Origin: Diplonema papillatum
Taxonomy: Eukaryota > Euglenozoa > Diplonemea > Diplonemida > Diplonemidae
Length of the DNA: 64,000 bases
Assembly: GCA_030068145.1 (NCBI GenBank)
Contig: JAPJBO010000282.1
Span: forward strand, 124,001-188,000
Reading direction: 5' to 3'
In this document: piece by piece, positions 9,236 to 20,644 of the stretch
Position numbering within the stretch: the stretch's first letter is position 1
Layout: the number at the start of each line of letters is the position of its first letter
Position numbers and translations under genes: made by a program
The notes under the pieces: generated by a model
Databases searched by the model: none
What the model was told of the DNA's origin: nothing
What the model saw: the letters and a program-made list of their open reading frames with translations, nothing else

Positions 9236-11337
9236 TCAGGCACCTTCAACTGAAGCGCACGCTGCTGGGGTTTCCCACACCAAAGTGTACGAGCACATGG
9301 ATGGTTCGTTCAGAGACCGCAGTTTGTTTTCTACTCCGCAAACCACCTTCACCTCAGTTGACCTTTCAGGTCCAGACCAACACTTTTGCCCCTGTTTGGA
9401 TTTATATCGTAGGATGAGTAGAACACTGACGCATTTTGGGCATACTAAGTCAGCATTCAAGAGCGTGAGCGAGTCCGTGAGGACTACCATTTCGTACGGG
9501 TGCGCGCTTCTTAGGTACTGGAGAAAACCGTTGACGGCCAGCATATCCAAGCCTTTCAGTACGTGAGAGCGGTCGTAAAGAAGCAACATACGTGTTCGTA
9601 GATCTGGATGCTGAGATCGTCTTGCCCACCCCATGAGCCGTAGGTCTGTTTGCCCCACGAGCTCCACTTGCCCATCGAGGTGCCGCCTTGCTTGACTTCG
9701 GAAAACGGGCACAGCTTGTAGACGTACTCCGGTGTTTTGAGCTCGAAGCACTGCCCCTTGAGTGGGAGGAACTCGTTTTCAGGCCCGTAGTTGAGCTCGA
9801 GATCTTTCTCGAGACGCTCCACATCTCCCTTGAGCGCGTTCGCCCGGCTCCGCGTGGACGTGGCCGCTTCGCGCGCAGCTTTGGCCTCCGGGCGTACGTG
9901 CGACGACCCGGTGTCGACAACGAACGCGGCGTCTTCATCGCCGACGACGTCGACTGTGGCAGCTTGTCGGTCTTCCCCGCACATCTGTCCGCACTCGCAG
10001 CCCCACGTGCACTCGTGCTCCTTGAACCATTCCGCGTCGCGGGCGCACCACGTGCCACAAGGGCCGCTGCCAGCCGCCGCGGTTTGTTCCGTGGTGTAGC
10101 ACACGTTGTGTTCGAAGTCGGTACTTTCTGCCGACGGGTACGGATACGCCTCGGGGCACCAATGCTTGAGCACGGTAGAGTCTTCGCCGGTTTCGCAGAC
10201 CGACTGGCACGTCATCGGCTCATGCTCGCACTTGTACTCCATCCGTCGGTCACCGTCGCAGAGGCAGTATCCCGACCGACCTTTCGGGATGACTTCCGAG
10301 CAAGGTTTGGTTTGCTCGGCCTTCCCGTTTGGGTCGCAGTTTGCCGTTTGCGTCCACGACACGCACGGCGAGCCAGGCGCGTCTGCAGAACGCGTGGCGG
10401 CCTCAGCGGCCTCCACGGGCTGCTGTTCCGTGGGGTGCACGTCCACAGGGCCTGCTTTGAAGTACAGAGTGTCCTCCCCAGGAATCTGGACTATCATTGA
10501 AGCGGCGCCCTTATCCGGTGTCGTCACTGAGGTGACCGTTGCTGCGGTCCCGGCTGGGTGCTTCTTCCCGTTCACAAATGACAGATCGCGTAGCAACGCG
10601 ACTTTGCCTCCTTTTGTCATGGCCCCGTGCTTTGCGACAGAGGCTTCGAGCGTGCTTTGGAGAGCGGCGGTCGCCTGCTCCCGTGCCTCCTTTGCCTGCG
10701 CCGCAAGTCGGTCGTGCTCTTCCTTCTTCTTCTCAGACTCCGCTTTGATGGCAGCTCTTTCCGACTCTTCAATCCCGATCTGCTTCTTCTCCTCCGCTTC
10801 CTGCAGTTCAAGGGACGCATGCAATGCCTTCAGCTCGAGATCTTTTTTGGCCTTCTCCGCTTTTTGGCTCTCGGACGCTGCCTTTGCTTGTGCCACCAGC
10901 TCCGCTTTCCGAGCAAGCCCTGTAGCCACTTTCCTGTCGTGCTCTTCCTTCTCCTTAGCCCACACCGTTGCGACCTCCTCGCAGATGTCCTTGCAACCTG
11001 CGGCGGTTCCGAGTTCGTCCGTGCCGTCGCAGCAGTCGCAGATACCGTCGTTCACCCGCGACTGTACGACCTTCTCCGCCTTGTGTCCTTTGTTGGCGCA
11101 GTAGAACAGCGCCCGCGGCGTCAACGACGAGCACGCGGCTGTCCCCGGCTCGTCGGAGCCGTCATCGCAGTCGCAGTAGTCGTCGTTGACCTTGTCCCAC
11201 GGCACGACATTCCCCCCCTCGAAGCACTTGAACTCGGCCTTGTCCGGGTAGCTGCCCGCCTCCTGCGGGCCGACCCCTCTAAGACCTGCCGAAGCGGTCC
11301 ATGCGAGGGCCGCGACTACCGCATTTCGGAGCATCAT
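9236..11337 (-). CDS. Glucosidase II beta subunit (PRKCSH-like), two exons
   Basis: Non-catalytic subunit of ER glucosidase II, which trims glucose from N-glycans. Exon 1 is 11337-9592 (582 codons) and exon 2 is 9391-9236; the 200-bp intron starts GTATGT and ends CAG. The join is phase 0 and rebuilds the MRH lectin domain (IQIYEH then GQKCWSGPERSTEV), matching the family CW-GP-RST pattern. Order: signal peptide (about 1-18), two LDL-receptor-A-like Cys repeats (about 38-120; DYCDCDDGSDE and CDCCDGTDE), Glu/Lys coiled coil (about 125-270), a Cys-rich insert (about 350-500), and MRH (about 527-630). About 633 residues. The end, TPAACASVEGA, lacks the HDEL-type ER signal of animal homologues. 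The ATG at 11337 is preferred because it starts the signal peptide. Confidence 0.92.
9392..9591 (-). other. Intron in glucosidase II beta gene
   Basis: 200 bp, donor CAC|GTATGT, acceptor CCAAACAG|GGG. Removing it joins the two halves of the MRH domain in frame, which makes this the best-supported intron in the window and shows standard GT-AG splicing. Confidence 0.85.
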
Positions 11338-12379
11338 CCTTGTCGTTCTTTGGTCCTGTTCTTTTTTTTGTATCGCCTCTACCCCCCTGTGTGAAACGCA
11401 TGCCACAAAGAGCAGAGGAAGCCAAAAAGATCGGGGCAACTTTGAGCGGGACTCAGGGCCGGCAGCTTTAACAGCCAAATTCGTGAGGTGGTGAAGTGCG
11501 GATAGACCGACGTAACGCGTATAAGATGTATGCGCTGCGACAACATTCCGGCTCGGGTTCTGTGTTATTTCGACGCTGTGGACCGTCCAGATGGTCATGG
11601 CCTAGAGCAGTGATGCGCGCACGGCATGCCATGCGGCCGTGCTCAGGTTTTGAGGGACGGCCGCACGGCGCGCGCACGGCTAACGCCAGTTGGCACAGCA
11701 TCGACACAAACAGCGCCGGAGACGGAATGGCAACAGGACACGGGTGTACTCCCGCGATTAGCGTTGCCGCAGCGCGTACATCTTATACAACGCGTGCATC
11801 AGCCTACGTTTCGCCACCTCGCGATTCGGTCATGTGAACAAAGGTAAAACTGCCGTCACTCACTCTTTGGCTGCACCGAATCAGCCGTGCGCGTGCGCCG
11901 TGCGCGTGCGCCGTACGTGCGGCCAAGCGCACCTTTCTGAAAAACGGAGGCACGCGTGCGCACTAGTCACTGCCGGGCCCCCCGGCTGATCCGAATGCTT
12001 CGGCTGCGTCACGTGTTCAGTACCCGAATATGAATATTTCTCGATGTTTGCGTCACAATCCGTTGTGAGAACGTTGCCTCCGCGAAAGATCGTCTGTCGC
12101 GAAGTGAAACGGACTCGCACAGACAAACGGGCAGTTTTACAAAACTTGAACACACGGCTTTACGCGGGAGCGCGACAGGTGAGCTGCGGGGTGGCAACGC
12201 GGGGACATTGCAGGTACCTGTTCACAAGTGGCGTCTGACGGCTTTGCAAAACATGGCTTGCTTCGACAGAGGACATCGTCGCTGGCAATGATTTAGGTAG
12301 GCAAGTACCGTGGCAACGGTCAGTAACCAGGACAAGATGGCAGAAACGGAGGAACACGGACGGTCACCACCATGCTGGG
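11338..12379. other. Intergenic between glucosidase beta and NadD-like genes
   Basis: No credible coding region. Short alternating tracts such as GTGCGCGTGCGCCGTACGTGCG occur in split form near 11885-11930, and the imperfect inverted pair ACGCGTATAAGATGTATGCGC (around 11515) and GCGTACATCTTATACAACGCG (around 11773) flanks about 240 bp. Confidence 0.5.
11514..11792. repeat. Short inverted repeats flanking about 240 bp
   Basis: The left arm near 11514-11534 (ACGCGTATAAGATGTATGCG) is nearly the reverse complement of the right arm near 11772-11792 (GCGTACATCTTATACAACGC). This could be a small non-autonomous element or chance; no target duplication was seen. Confidence 0.4.
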
Positions 12380-13051
12380 CTAGCTGTTTCGGGCAAGACT
12401 CCGGTACAGACCGTTCCGCCGCACATACGAAAGGACCGCGGGTGGAACAAACTCGGCAGCCTCGTCGTAGGCGCCTTGGGCGATCAGCCGCCGGATGAGC
12501 GTGGATGAAATGTCGACAGGCTTGAAGGGGGGCGCCACCCAACTAAACCGGCCCTCATACTTTGACAGATCTTCGCCGGCGTCGTATCCAGGGCGGGGAA
12601 CGACCAAGAATTCGTACTCTCGGACCAGTTTTGGACCCGTGCACCCCTCGCTGCTCTCCCACGTCGATATGTGCAAATCAGACGTCAGCCAGTCGGATCC
12701 AATGACGAAGGAGAGGTCTCGCTCTGGATGTTGCCCGGTAAAATGCTTCAGCAAATCATATGTGGCAAGGCCCTCTTTTTGCCAGAAGTCGACGTCGGAT
12801 ACGATGACGTTCTGTAAGTCCTGCACATCACTGTGCACGGTAAGCTGTGTCATCACATAGCGACCCAGCTTGTCGCTAAGGTTTGGCTTGTCCGGACGCT
12901 GCCCGCTTGGCACAACCAGCACCCCGCTAACAGACTTGGACTGCGCCAGGTGCCGGATAACCGCGACATGCCCTTTGGTAGGAGGGTCGAAGGCGCCTCC
13001 GAACACTGCCCAGCGCTCCCTAGCGAGCACCACGGGGGAGCGTCGAAGCAT
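12380..13051 (-). CDS. Nicotinate/nicotinamide-nucleotide adenylyltransferase-like (NadD/NMNAT fold)
   Basis: Predicted nucleotidyltransferase that joins AMP to nicotinate (or nicotinamide) mononucleotide in NAD synthesis. The nucleotide-binding motif is near the N-terminus (AVFGGAFDPPTKGH, residues about 13-27, the T-x-G-H variant of H-x-G-H), and the second signature ISSTLIRR lies near residue 190. FVIGSDWL and EFLVVPRPGYD match the central strands. ATG 13051 gives 223 residues, the usual size for bacterial-type NadD; the frame stays open further upstream but without another ATG. It appears complete in one exon. Substrate choice cannot be read from sequence, and a phosphopantetheine adenylyltransferase-like relative is a less likely alternative. 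Confidence 0.85.
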   Translation of the reverse strand: MLRRSPVVLARERWAVFGGAFDPPTKGHVAVIRHLAQSKSVSGVLVVPSGQRPDKPNLSDKLGRYVMTQLTVHSDVQDLQNVIVSDVDFWQKEGLATYDLLKHFTGQHPERDLSFVIGSDWLTSDLHISTWESSEGCTGPKLVREYEFLVVPRPGYDAGEDLSKYEGRFSWVAPPFKPVDISSTLIRRLIAQGAYDEAAEFVPPAVLSYVRRNGLYRSLARNS

Positions 13052-13841
13052 GGCCGAGCGGCAGCGATTGCCGTCGCGTGCCGACTTTCTTACGCCCCTC
13101 TCCCCCTCCTGGGTTTTCAGTTTCTGACAAATCCATGTTTTGCTCCAATGCGGTTGCAATCACATCCTCCCGTTCAGAGTATAAAAAAAAAAACACAGTG
13201 GGCACATCGGGGTTATAACGCGTAGAGTTCCTATACCCTATCAACAAACTTGCGGATTCCCGCTTTCATTGTTGCGAGCGCCATCCCCAAAGCGAGAGTT
13301 TGTAGAAGAATAAGCGGAGAAAACGCGATTGATTGAGAAGCTAGGTTTTGGCGGCATCCATTGCTTTATTTTGGACTTTCTTGAAGTGAATTTTGCTTGC
13401 GTGCTCGGAACTCGGAATCTTCTTCCCTGGAGTCCAAACGTTTCAAACGGCCTTAAATGCGACGGGATCGTCCTCGAAAGTAGGCTAGGGGAGGTGTATA
13501 ACCGCTTCGGCTGGTACTGCACTTAATATTCTCCTCCTGGGTGTGCGTCTCGTGCTGCAATTAGCTCCAGTCTCAGTGCCGCTGCGTAAAAGGGTAAGTA
13601 GAAAACGAACCAACTGTTAATGATCTTCGTGTGTTTGCTACAGCAAGAGCGTGAGCGGTTGTGTGAGGAGCGAGAGGCCCTGTTTCACAGTATATCATTA
13701 GTCGGTTAATATTAATCTTTTAAGACTAGCGTCTTATACGACAAAAAAAAACGGCAGCGGTCGTCTTAACTGAGGGGTTTTTTTTTTTTTTTTTGCGCAA
13801 CTCCTTCCTTCTTTCGATTATTCTCGGCCGTCAGGATAGCC
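13052..13841. other. Intergenic between CASP and NadD-like genes
   Basis: No credible gene. Contains A and T homopolymers (about 13188-13196, 13743-13751, 13780-13794) and lower-GC sequence. It must hold the 3' end of the CASP transcript and the 5' end of the NadD-like transcript. Confidence 0.5.
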
Positions 13842-15890
13842 TCAAAAAGTGTTGGCATGCCGCCGCCCAGTCGCATGGAATGTAGCTTCGTAGTACAGCA
13901 CGGCGGAGACGAGGAAGTGAAGGAACAGGACGTACAGGAAGAAAAACACTCTGGTAACGACGCTGGCATTCAGAATGCGGAAGACGCGGTATGTCAGTGT
14001 GTCAGCTGCGGCGAGCAACGATGAATGTTGATGGCTAGCAGAACGCGAGGCGGAACGAGCACCACTGCGAGATGAAGTTGTTCCCGGTTTTGAAACGGAG
14101 CGCACGAGGTTTCGGATAGGGATAGAAGTGGGGGGGAAATCCTGTGCAACCCCTGTCGACAAGCCCTCTCGTTCAACCAAACGAGTCAGCTCTTCGTTGG
14201 CTGCTTCGAGTCGTGTAGCCTTTAATTTGTATGTGTCTACCATGTCCTCTAATTCTTCCTTGGCCGCTTCAACTTCGCGAAGCTTGTCTTTCAAGACTTC
14301 TCGTTGCGTCTTGAGAAGGTGCACCAAACCCACTTCGTCCACTGACTGCACCTTCACATCAACCGGGGAAGCAATGTCGACGCTCACAAAAGCGTCATTT
14401 TGGTCCTGTTTCGTGCATAGCTCGTCCGCGTTTTCTTCACCAATGTTCAAACTCGTCAGGGAAAACGGCGATAGCTCTTGGCCACCGAGAGCAGGTACAA
14501 GCGTCCCGACCCCCGATATTTGCATGTCTCGAGGGGACTTCCCGCCGTTCGTGTGACCGTTGGCAGGGGACGCTGACGTCGTGAGAAAGTGGAGCCGATC
14601 CTTCGCCACGCGCAAATCGGTTCGCAAATCGTTGATGCGCCTTTCTTGCTGCTCCGCCGTAGTCGACGCTTCCGCAACTTGTTTCTGCAGCGCAGTGAGC
14701 AGTTTCTCCTTCTTCGACACGACGCTCTGCAACGCTTTGCACTGAGCGTGCACCAGCAGCACCGCTTCTACCTCATCAGTCTCGGGTGTGAAAGACACGC
14801 CGATTTCCCGCAGGGTCTTCTGCACAACTAGCCGTTTACGGTCCTCATCTGAAGGAACGTGCCCGAACACATCAGTGGCGGACCGTAGCTTTGCCGCCTC
14901 GGCCTTCACAGCCGACAGCTCTGACGACAATTTTGCGAGATCTCTACGCAGACTTTCTTCGGCGGCTTCGTGCTCACCAACCCTCTGTTCCGCTGCCAGG
15001 AGCTGTGCATTCAGCGCTTCCGATGCCTGATGGCGGTTTCTGTCGTGCATACGGGAAGCCGATCCACCTGCAGCGGTGTGTTCTGCTTCCAATTGCGCCT
15101 GGGCATCCGCAAGTTGCTGAGAGAGGTTTGTAGCTTCTTCCTGAAGAAAGTCGGCCTTCTTGTCGGATTCGACCTGTATACGGGCAATTTGCTCGGAGAG
15201 GGCAAGGTTGCGTTCTTCGAGCGCGACGCACTTCTCTTCTCCTCTTTTGATATGCTGTTCCAGCAGCTGCACGTCGCGCCGAAGGCTTTCGTTTTGACCT
15301 TCCAAGTCGCGGAGCTGCTGCTGGTGCGTCGAAACTTCCTGTCGGAGTTCTGTGACCGTGCCAACTTCGCTCTTCAACCCATGCAACTCCTTAAGAAGTG
15401 CGCCTTCTGTCTCTTCTCTTGCCCGAGCCTCCGCCTCAAGCTTCGCTACGGTCGCGGAAGCGACGTTGGTCGACAGAAGATGGCTCGTTGGATCGGGTAG
15501 TCGTCCGATCTTTCCGAAAAACCCGGTGAACGCCTGTTCGCTGAAGCCGGATCGTTCGAGTAAGCGCACGAACGTGGCTTTGCATACTTTGAGGACCCGC
15601 TGGATTTCTTCTCGCGTGCACGTATCGTGGCCGCTGACGCTGACGGAAAAATCCTTGACAAACGCGACGAGATCGGCCTTTTCCTTGATGCCGTGCGTCA
15701 TGTTGTCTATCACCTGCTCGTACACCTTTTGATACTCGGTCATGCTCGCGTCGAAGTCGAAAGCTTTCCATGCTTCGTATACGGACACGGATTGCCTCGC
15801 GACGGACGCCGGCGTTAGGGTCCGGGTGTTCAACCCACTCGCCGACTCCAGCGAAGACACATTGGAAGCTTCCTGGGAGGCCTGCGCCAT
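13842..15890 (-). CDS. Golgin CASP homologue (CUX1/CASP family), tail-anchored coiled-coil protein
   Basis: Single-exon ORF of 682 residues from ATG 15890. CASP is a Golgi membrane golgin involved in vesicle tethering. The N-terminal ~130 residues match the family start (EAWKAFDFDASMTEYQKVYEQ). A long heptad-rich coiled coil runs from about 145 to 590, including the conserved block ending RTDLRVAKDRLHFL. One hydrophobic segment close to the C-terminus (about 644-666, VFFFLYVLFLHFLVSAVLYY) reproduces the FFxYLxFLHLLVFxVLY tail anchor of CASP and is the strongest evidence. A short luminal tail follows. Length matches family members in other eukaryotes. No intron is needed. Confidence 0.9.
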   Translation of the reverse strand: MAQASQEASNVSSLESASGLNTRTLTPASVARQSVSVYEAWKAFDFDASMTEYQKVYEQVIDNMTHGIKEKADLVAFVKDFSVSVSGHDTCTREEIQRVLKVCKATFVRLLERSGFSEQAFTGFFGKIGRLPDPTSHLLSTNVASATVAKLEAEARAREETEGALLKELHGLKSEVGTVTELRQEVSTHQQQLRDLEGQNESLRRDVQLLEQHIKRGEEKCVALEERNLALSEQIARIQVESDKKADFLQEEATNLSQQLADAQAQLEAEHTAAGGSASRMHDRNRHQASEALNAQLLAAEQRVGEHEAAEESLRRDLAKLSSELSAVKAEAAKLRSATDVFGHVPSDEDRKRLVVQKTLREIGVSFTPETDEVEAVLLVHAQCKALQSVVSKKEKLLTALQKQVAEASTTAEQQERRINDLRTDLRVAKDRLHFLTTSASPANGHTNGGKSPRDMQISGVGTLVPALGGQELSPFSLTSLNIGEENADELCTKQDQNDAFVSVDIASPVDVKVQSVDEVGLVHLLKTQREVLKDKLREVEAAKEELEDMVDTYKLKATRLEAANEELTRLVEREGLSTGVAQDFPPTSIPIRNLVRSVSKPGTTSSRSGARSASRSASHQHSSLLAAADTLTYRVFRILNASVVTRVFFFLYVLFLHFLVSAVLYYEATFHATGRRHANTF

Positions 15891-16269
15891 ACGACCTCCA
15901 CCCTATAAACTTCCTTTTATCGCGAGACTTTTCCTCGGTCCCTGCATTTTTCGAATTGTGCGGGTGGACTAACCAGCAAACAACAACAGTTGTCCTGCAC
16001 TCCGTAAAGTTGAAGCATCTGGCAAACGCCGGAGGTTTTCGGTTCGAGTTCTCCGCTATTTTTGTGGGAGCAACGTTGTCTATATTGAATGTGGCAGAGT
16101 GAAGCTCGCCAGGTCACCGGTGAGCTCGTTTTAGTTGACTACAGGCTGGCTGCAGTTGCGCTCTACCTCCTGAGGTTCTCGAGCATGCAGTCGACGAAAA
16201 AGGTCCGCTGCAAGCAGAGGCAAGCGGAGGCAGTTCCTCCCTTGTCCCTCTGTTTCCGGGTTCCGGGTC
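15891..16269. other. Upstream region of CASP gene
   Basis: About 380 bp between the CASP start codon and the minisatellite, without a credible ORF. It should contain the CASP promoter; no TATA-like box or the CATTAAACTAAG motif is visible. Confidence 0.4.
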
Positions 16270-19200
16270 GCGACGTGCTAGTGTGCGTTGGGTGTCGCGG
16301 CGTGCTAGTGTGCGTTGGGTGCGTTGGGTGTCGCGGCGTGCTAGTGTGCGTTGGGTGCGTTGGGTGTCGCGGCGTGCTAGTGTGCGTTGGGTGTCGCGGC
16401 GTGCTAGTGTGCGTTGGGTGTCGCGGCGTGCTAGTGTGCGTTGGGTGTCGCGGCGTGCTTGTGTGCGTTGGGTGCGTTGGGTGTCGCGGCGTGCTAGTGT
16501 GCGTTGGGTGTCGCGGCGTGCTAGTGTGCGTTGGGTGTCGCGGCGTGCTAGTGTGCGTTGGGTGTCGCGGCGTGCTAGTGTGCGTTGGGTGTCGCGGCGT
16601 GCTAGTGTGCGTTGGGTGCGTTGGGTGTCGCGGCGTGCTAGTGTGCGTTGGGTGTCGCGGCGTGCTAGTGTGCGTTGGGTGTCGCGGCGTGCTAGTGTGC
16701 GTTGGGTGCGTTGGGTGTCGCGGCGTGCTAGTGTGCGTTGGGTGTCGCGGCGTGCTAGTGTGCGTTGGTGTGCGTTGGGTGTCGCGGCGTGCTAGTGTGC
16801 GTTGGGTGTCGCGGCGTGCTAGTGTGCGTTGGGTGTCGCGGCGTGCTTGTGTGCGTTGGGTGCGTTGGGTGTCGCGGCGTGCTAGTGTGCGTTGGGTGTC
16901 GCGGCGTGCTAGTGTGCGTTGGGTGTCGCGGCGTGCTAGTGTGCGTTGGGTGCGTTGGGTGTCGCGGCGTGCTAGTGTGCGTTGGGTGTCGCGGCGTGCT
17001 AGTGTGCGTTGGGTGTCGCGGCGTGCTTGTGTGCGTTGGGTGCGTTGGGTGTCGCGGCGTGCTAGTGTGCGTTGGGTGTCGCGGCGTGCTAGTGTGCGTT
17101 GGGTGTCGCGGCGTGCTAGTGTGCGTTGGGTGCGTTGGGTGTCGCGGCGTGCTAGTGTGCGTTGGGTGTCGCGGCGTGCTAGTGTGCGTTGGGTGCGTTG
17201 GGTGTCGCGGCGTGCTAGTGTGCGTTGGGTGTCGCGGCGTGCTAGTGTGCGTTGGGTGTCGCGGCGTGCTAGTGTGCGTTGGGTGTCGCGGCGTGCTTGT
17301 GTGCGTTGGGTGTCGCGGCGTGCTAGTGTGCGTTGGGTGTCTCGGCGTGCTAGTGTGCGTTGGGTGTCGCGGCGTGCTAGTGTGCGTTGGGTGTCGCGGC
17401 GTGCTAGTGTGCGTTGGGTGTCGCGGCGTGCTAGTGTGCGTTGGGTGCGTTGGGTGTCGCGGCGTGCTAGTGTGCGTTGGGTGTCGCGGGGCGTGCTAGT
17501 GTGCGTTGGGTGCGTTGGGTGTCGCGGCGTGCTAGTGTGCGTTGGGTGTCGCGGCGTGCTAGTGTGCGTTGGGTGTCGCGGCGTGCTTGTGTGCGTTGGG
17601 TGCGTTGGGTGTCGCGGCGTGCTAGTGTGCGTTGGGTGTCGCGGCGTGCTAGTGTGCGTTGGGTGTCGCGGCGTGCTAGTGTGCGTTGGGTGTCGCGGCG
17701 TGCTAGTGTGCGTTGGGTGTCGCGGCGTGCTAGTGTGCGTTGGGTGTCGCGGCGTGCTAGTGTGCGTTGGGTGTCGCGGCGTGCTAGTGTGCGTTGGGTG
17801 CGTTGGGTGTCGCGGCGTGCTAGTGTGCGTTGGGTGTCGCGGCGTGCTAGTGTGCGTTGGGTGTCGCGGCGTGCTAGTGTGCGTTGGGTGTCGTTGGCGT
17901 GCGCGTGTGCGTTGTGTGCGTTGGGTGTCGCGGCGTGCTAGTGTGCGTTGGGTGTCGCGGCGTGCTAGTGTGCGTTGGGTGTCGCGGCGTGCTAGTGTGC
18001 GTTGGGTGTCGCGGCGTGCTAGTGTGCGTTGGGTGTCGCGGCGTGCGTTGTGTGCGTTGGGTGTCGCGGCGTGCTAGTGTGCGTTGGGTGTCGCGGCGTG
18101 CTAGTGTGCGTTGGGTGTCGCGGCGTGCTAGTGTGCGTTGGGTGTCGCGGCGTGCTAGTGTGCGTTGGGTGTCGCGGCGTGCTAGTGTGCGTTGGGTGCG
18201 TTGGGTGTCGCGGCGTGCTAGTGTGCGTTGGGTGTCGCGGCGTGCTAGTGTGCGTTGGGTGTCGCGGCGTGCTAGTGTGCGTTGGGTGCGTTGGGTGTCG
18301 CGGCGTGCTAGTGTGCGTTGGGTGTCGCGGCGTGCTAGTGTGCGTTGGGTGCGTTGGGTGTCGCGGCGTGCTAGTGTGCGTTGGGTGTCGCGGCGTGCTA
18401 GTGTGCGTTGGGTGCGTTGGGTGTCGCGGCGTGCTAGTGTGCGTTGGGTGTCGCGGCGTGCTAGTGTGCGTTGGGTGTCGCGGCGTGCTAGTGTGCGTTG
18501 GGTGTCGCGGCGTGCTAGTGTGCGTTGGGTGCGTTGGGTGTCGCGGCGTGCTAGTGTGCGTTGGGTGTCGCGGCGTGCTAGTGTGCGTTGGGTGTCGCGG
18601 CGTGCTAGTGTGCGTTGGGTGTCGCGGCGTGCTAGTGTGCGTTGGGTGTCGCGGCGTGCTAGTGTGCGTTGGGTGTCGCGGCGTGCTAGTGTGCGTTGGG
18701 TGTCGCGGCGTGCTAGTGTGCGTTGGGTGTCGCGGCGTGCTAGTGTGCGTTGGGTGTCGCGGCGTGCTAGTGTGCGTTGGGTGCGTTGGGTGTCGCGGCG
18801 TGCTAGTGTGCGTTGGGTGTCGCGGCGTGCTAGTGTGCGTTGGGTGCGTTGGGTGTCGCGGCGTGCTAGTGTGCGTTGGGTGTCGCGGCGTGCTAGTGTG
18901 CGTTGGGTGTCGCGGCGTGCTAGTGTGCGTTGGGTGCGTTGGGTGTCGCGGCGTGCTAGTGTGCGTTGGGTGTCGCGGCGTGCTAGTGTGCGTTGGGTGT
19001 CGCGGCGTGCTAGTGTGCGTTGGGTGTCGCGGCGTGCTAGTGTGCGTTGGGTGTCGCGGCGTGCTAGTGTGCGTTGGGTGCGTTGGGTGTCGCGGCGTGC
19101 TAGTGTGCGTTGGGTGTCGCGGCGTGCTAGTGTGCGTTGGGTGTCGCGGCGTGCTAGTGTGCGTTGGGTGTCGCGGCGTGCTAGTGTGCGTCGGGTGCGT

Positions 19201-19446
19201 TGGGTGTCGCGGCGTGCTAGTGTGCGTTGGGTGTCGCGGCGTGCTAGTGTGCGTTGGGTGCGTTGGGTGTCGCGGCGTGCTAGTGTGCGTTGGGTGTCGC
19301 GGCGTGCTAGTGTGCGTTGGGTGTCGCGGCGTGCTAGTGTGCGTTGGGTGCGTTGGGTGTCGCGGCGTGCTAGTGTGCGTTGGGTGTCGCGGCGTGCTAG
19401 TGTGCGTTGGGTGTCGCGGCGTGCTAGTGTGCGTTGGGTGTCGCGG
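16270..19446. repeat. 3.2-kb minisatellite, 27-bp unit with 9-bp insert variant
   Basis: Roughly 110 head-to-tail copies of a 27-bp unit (GTGCGTTGGGTGTCGCGG followed by CGTGCTAGT). In about a quarter of units an extra 9 bp (TGCGTTGGG) makes a 36-bp version. Copies are nearly identical; a few carry T for A (GCTTGTGTG), one has CTCGG, one reads CGTCGGG, and indels occur near 16768, 17485, 17890 and 18040. Both lengths are multiples of three and the unit has no stop in several frames, so long ORFs appear on both strands (CVGCRGVLV, RVRWVSRRAS, TQRTLARRD). These are best seen as artefacts of the array. Confidence 0.95.
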
Positions 19447-20644
19447 ACCGACCGACAGGACAGGGGAATCCCGTCGGGCATCGGCTTGGTCTGTGAATAC
19501 CAGTCTCTTTCGTTTTCCAGTCTTTGATTTCAGTTCATGCGTGGTTGACCATCATATTACCAACAGGAGAGGTAGGGATCCTTCCGTCCTCCTCGCGCGC
19601 TAAGGCTTCCAGGAGGGGAGGACCCCCTTTCCTGTATTGGGCATGACCCCTTTTCCCTAACAAGCGGGCGGCTACGCAGCTATGGCAGTCAGCCACATCA
19701 TTCCCAGGGCTTCGTTGCATAAAAAGTTGTCGTCGCTACGAGCAAACCGTTTCCGCTGATCGTTTAGGAAGTTCTCCATCATCTCTCTCGTGCACAGCCT
19801 TGTGCTGTTATGATGGCCTTCTGAAGTGCCTCACCGGTGGTCACACTAGTGCCGCGAAACCCCTCGAAAACTCTCAACACCCAGGGGCTTGGGTCCAGAT
19901 CAGGTGGATTTTGGCTAAATCACTAGTCATTTTTACTAGTGCAGTCGTCATTTTACTAGTGGCACTAGTCATTTTACTAGTAAAAAAATTTGACTAGTTA
20001 AACCATGCTCGCCGGCGGACGGAGCAAGGAAGAAACCCAAAGGTTCGAAGAAAATGAGACTCTTTCTTGTACTTTTTTCTTGACCTTGTGGAATTCGACG
20101 GTGGATTCAGGCTAGCACACAGCAACATACATCGGAAATGCTGCGAAGAGAAGCAAGTTGTGGCCCTTCGGAAAACACATCGCACTGGCAAGTAGAGCGG
20201 CGCGTGGCTGCTGCTGCTCACCAATGCTCAGCTTTCTGCAGGAAACGTAGGTTCGTGCACAAAAGCTGTATTTGCCATTCCGAGGGACGACCAGTACCTG
20301 ACAGCATGATCGAGGAGGAGAAGTACGAACCGAAACTGAACAGTACACAATGAGACCGTGCTTCCGGGTCGAGCAACACAAGGGCAGACACACAGCATCG
20401 GCCGGTGCTTAGCTTTGCACTGGTGAAAAACACCGACGAAAGATTCCGACCGCGAGACAGTCTGCAGCCGAATGCCAGAAACCGCAGAGCCAGCACGTCG
20501 GTGCGGTGAGCTACGGTTTAACATGCCATGGTAAACCCGCACACGTTTTGCGACTATCGTCGGAACACGGTGCCAGTTCACGATGCACGTCGTACGGGCG
20601 GCTCACAATGTCAGACCTCCGCTTTTTGCTCCCCAGTCCAGGGC
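19447..20644. other. Intergenic, with ACTAGT-rich stretch
   Basis: No credible gene. Between about 19838 and 19998 the hexamer ACTAGT recurs about seven times in A/T-rich context (TCATTTTACTAGT spacing), forming overlapping small palindromes. Confidence 0.5.

Noticed and set aside
16089-19603. Repeat proteins of 244-662 residues over the minisatellite
   Set aside because: The 27-bp unit lacks stops in several frames, so ORFs appear on both strands at once; no leader, domain or non-repeat body supports translation.
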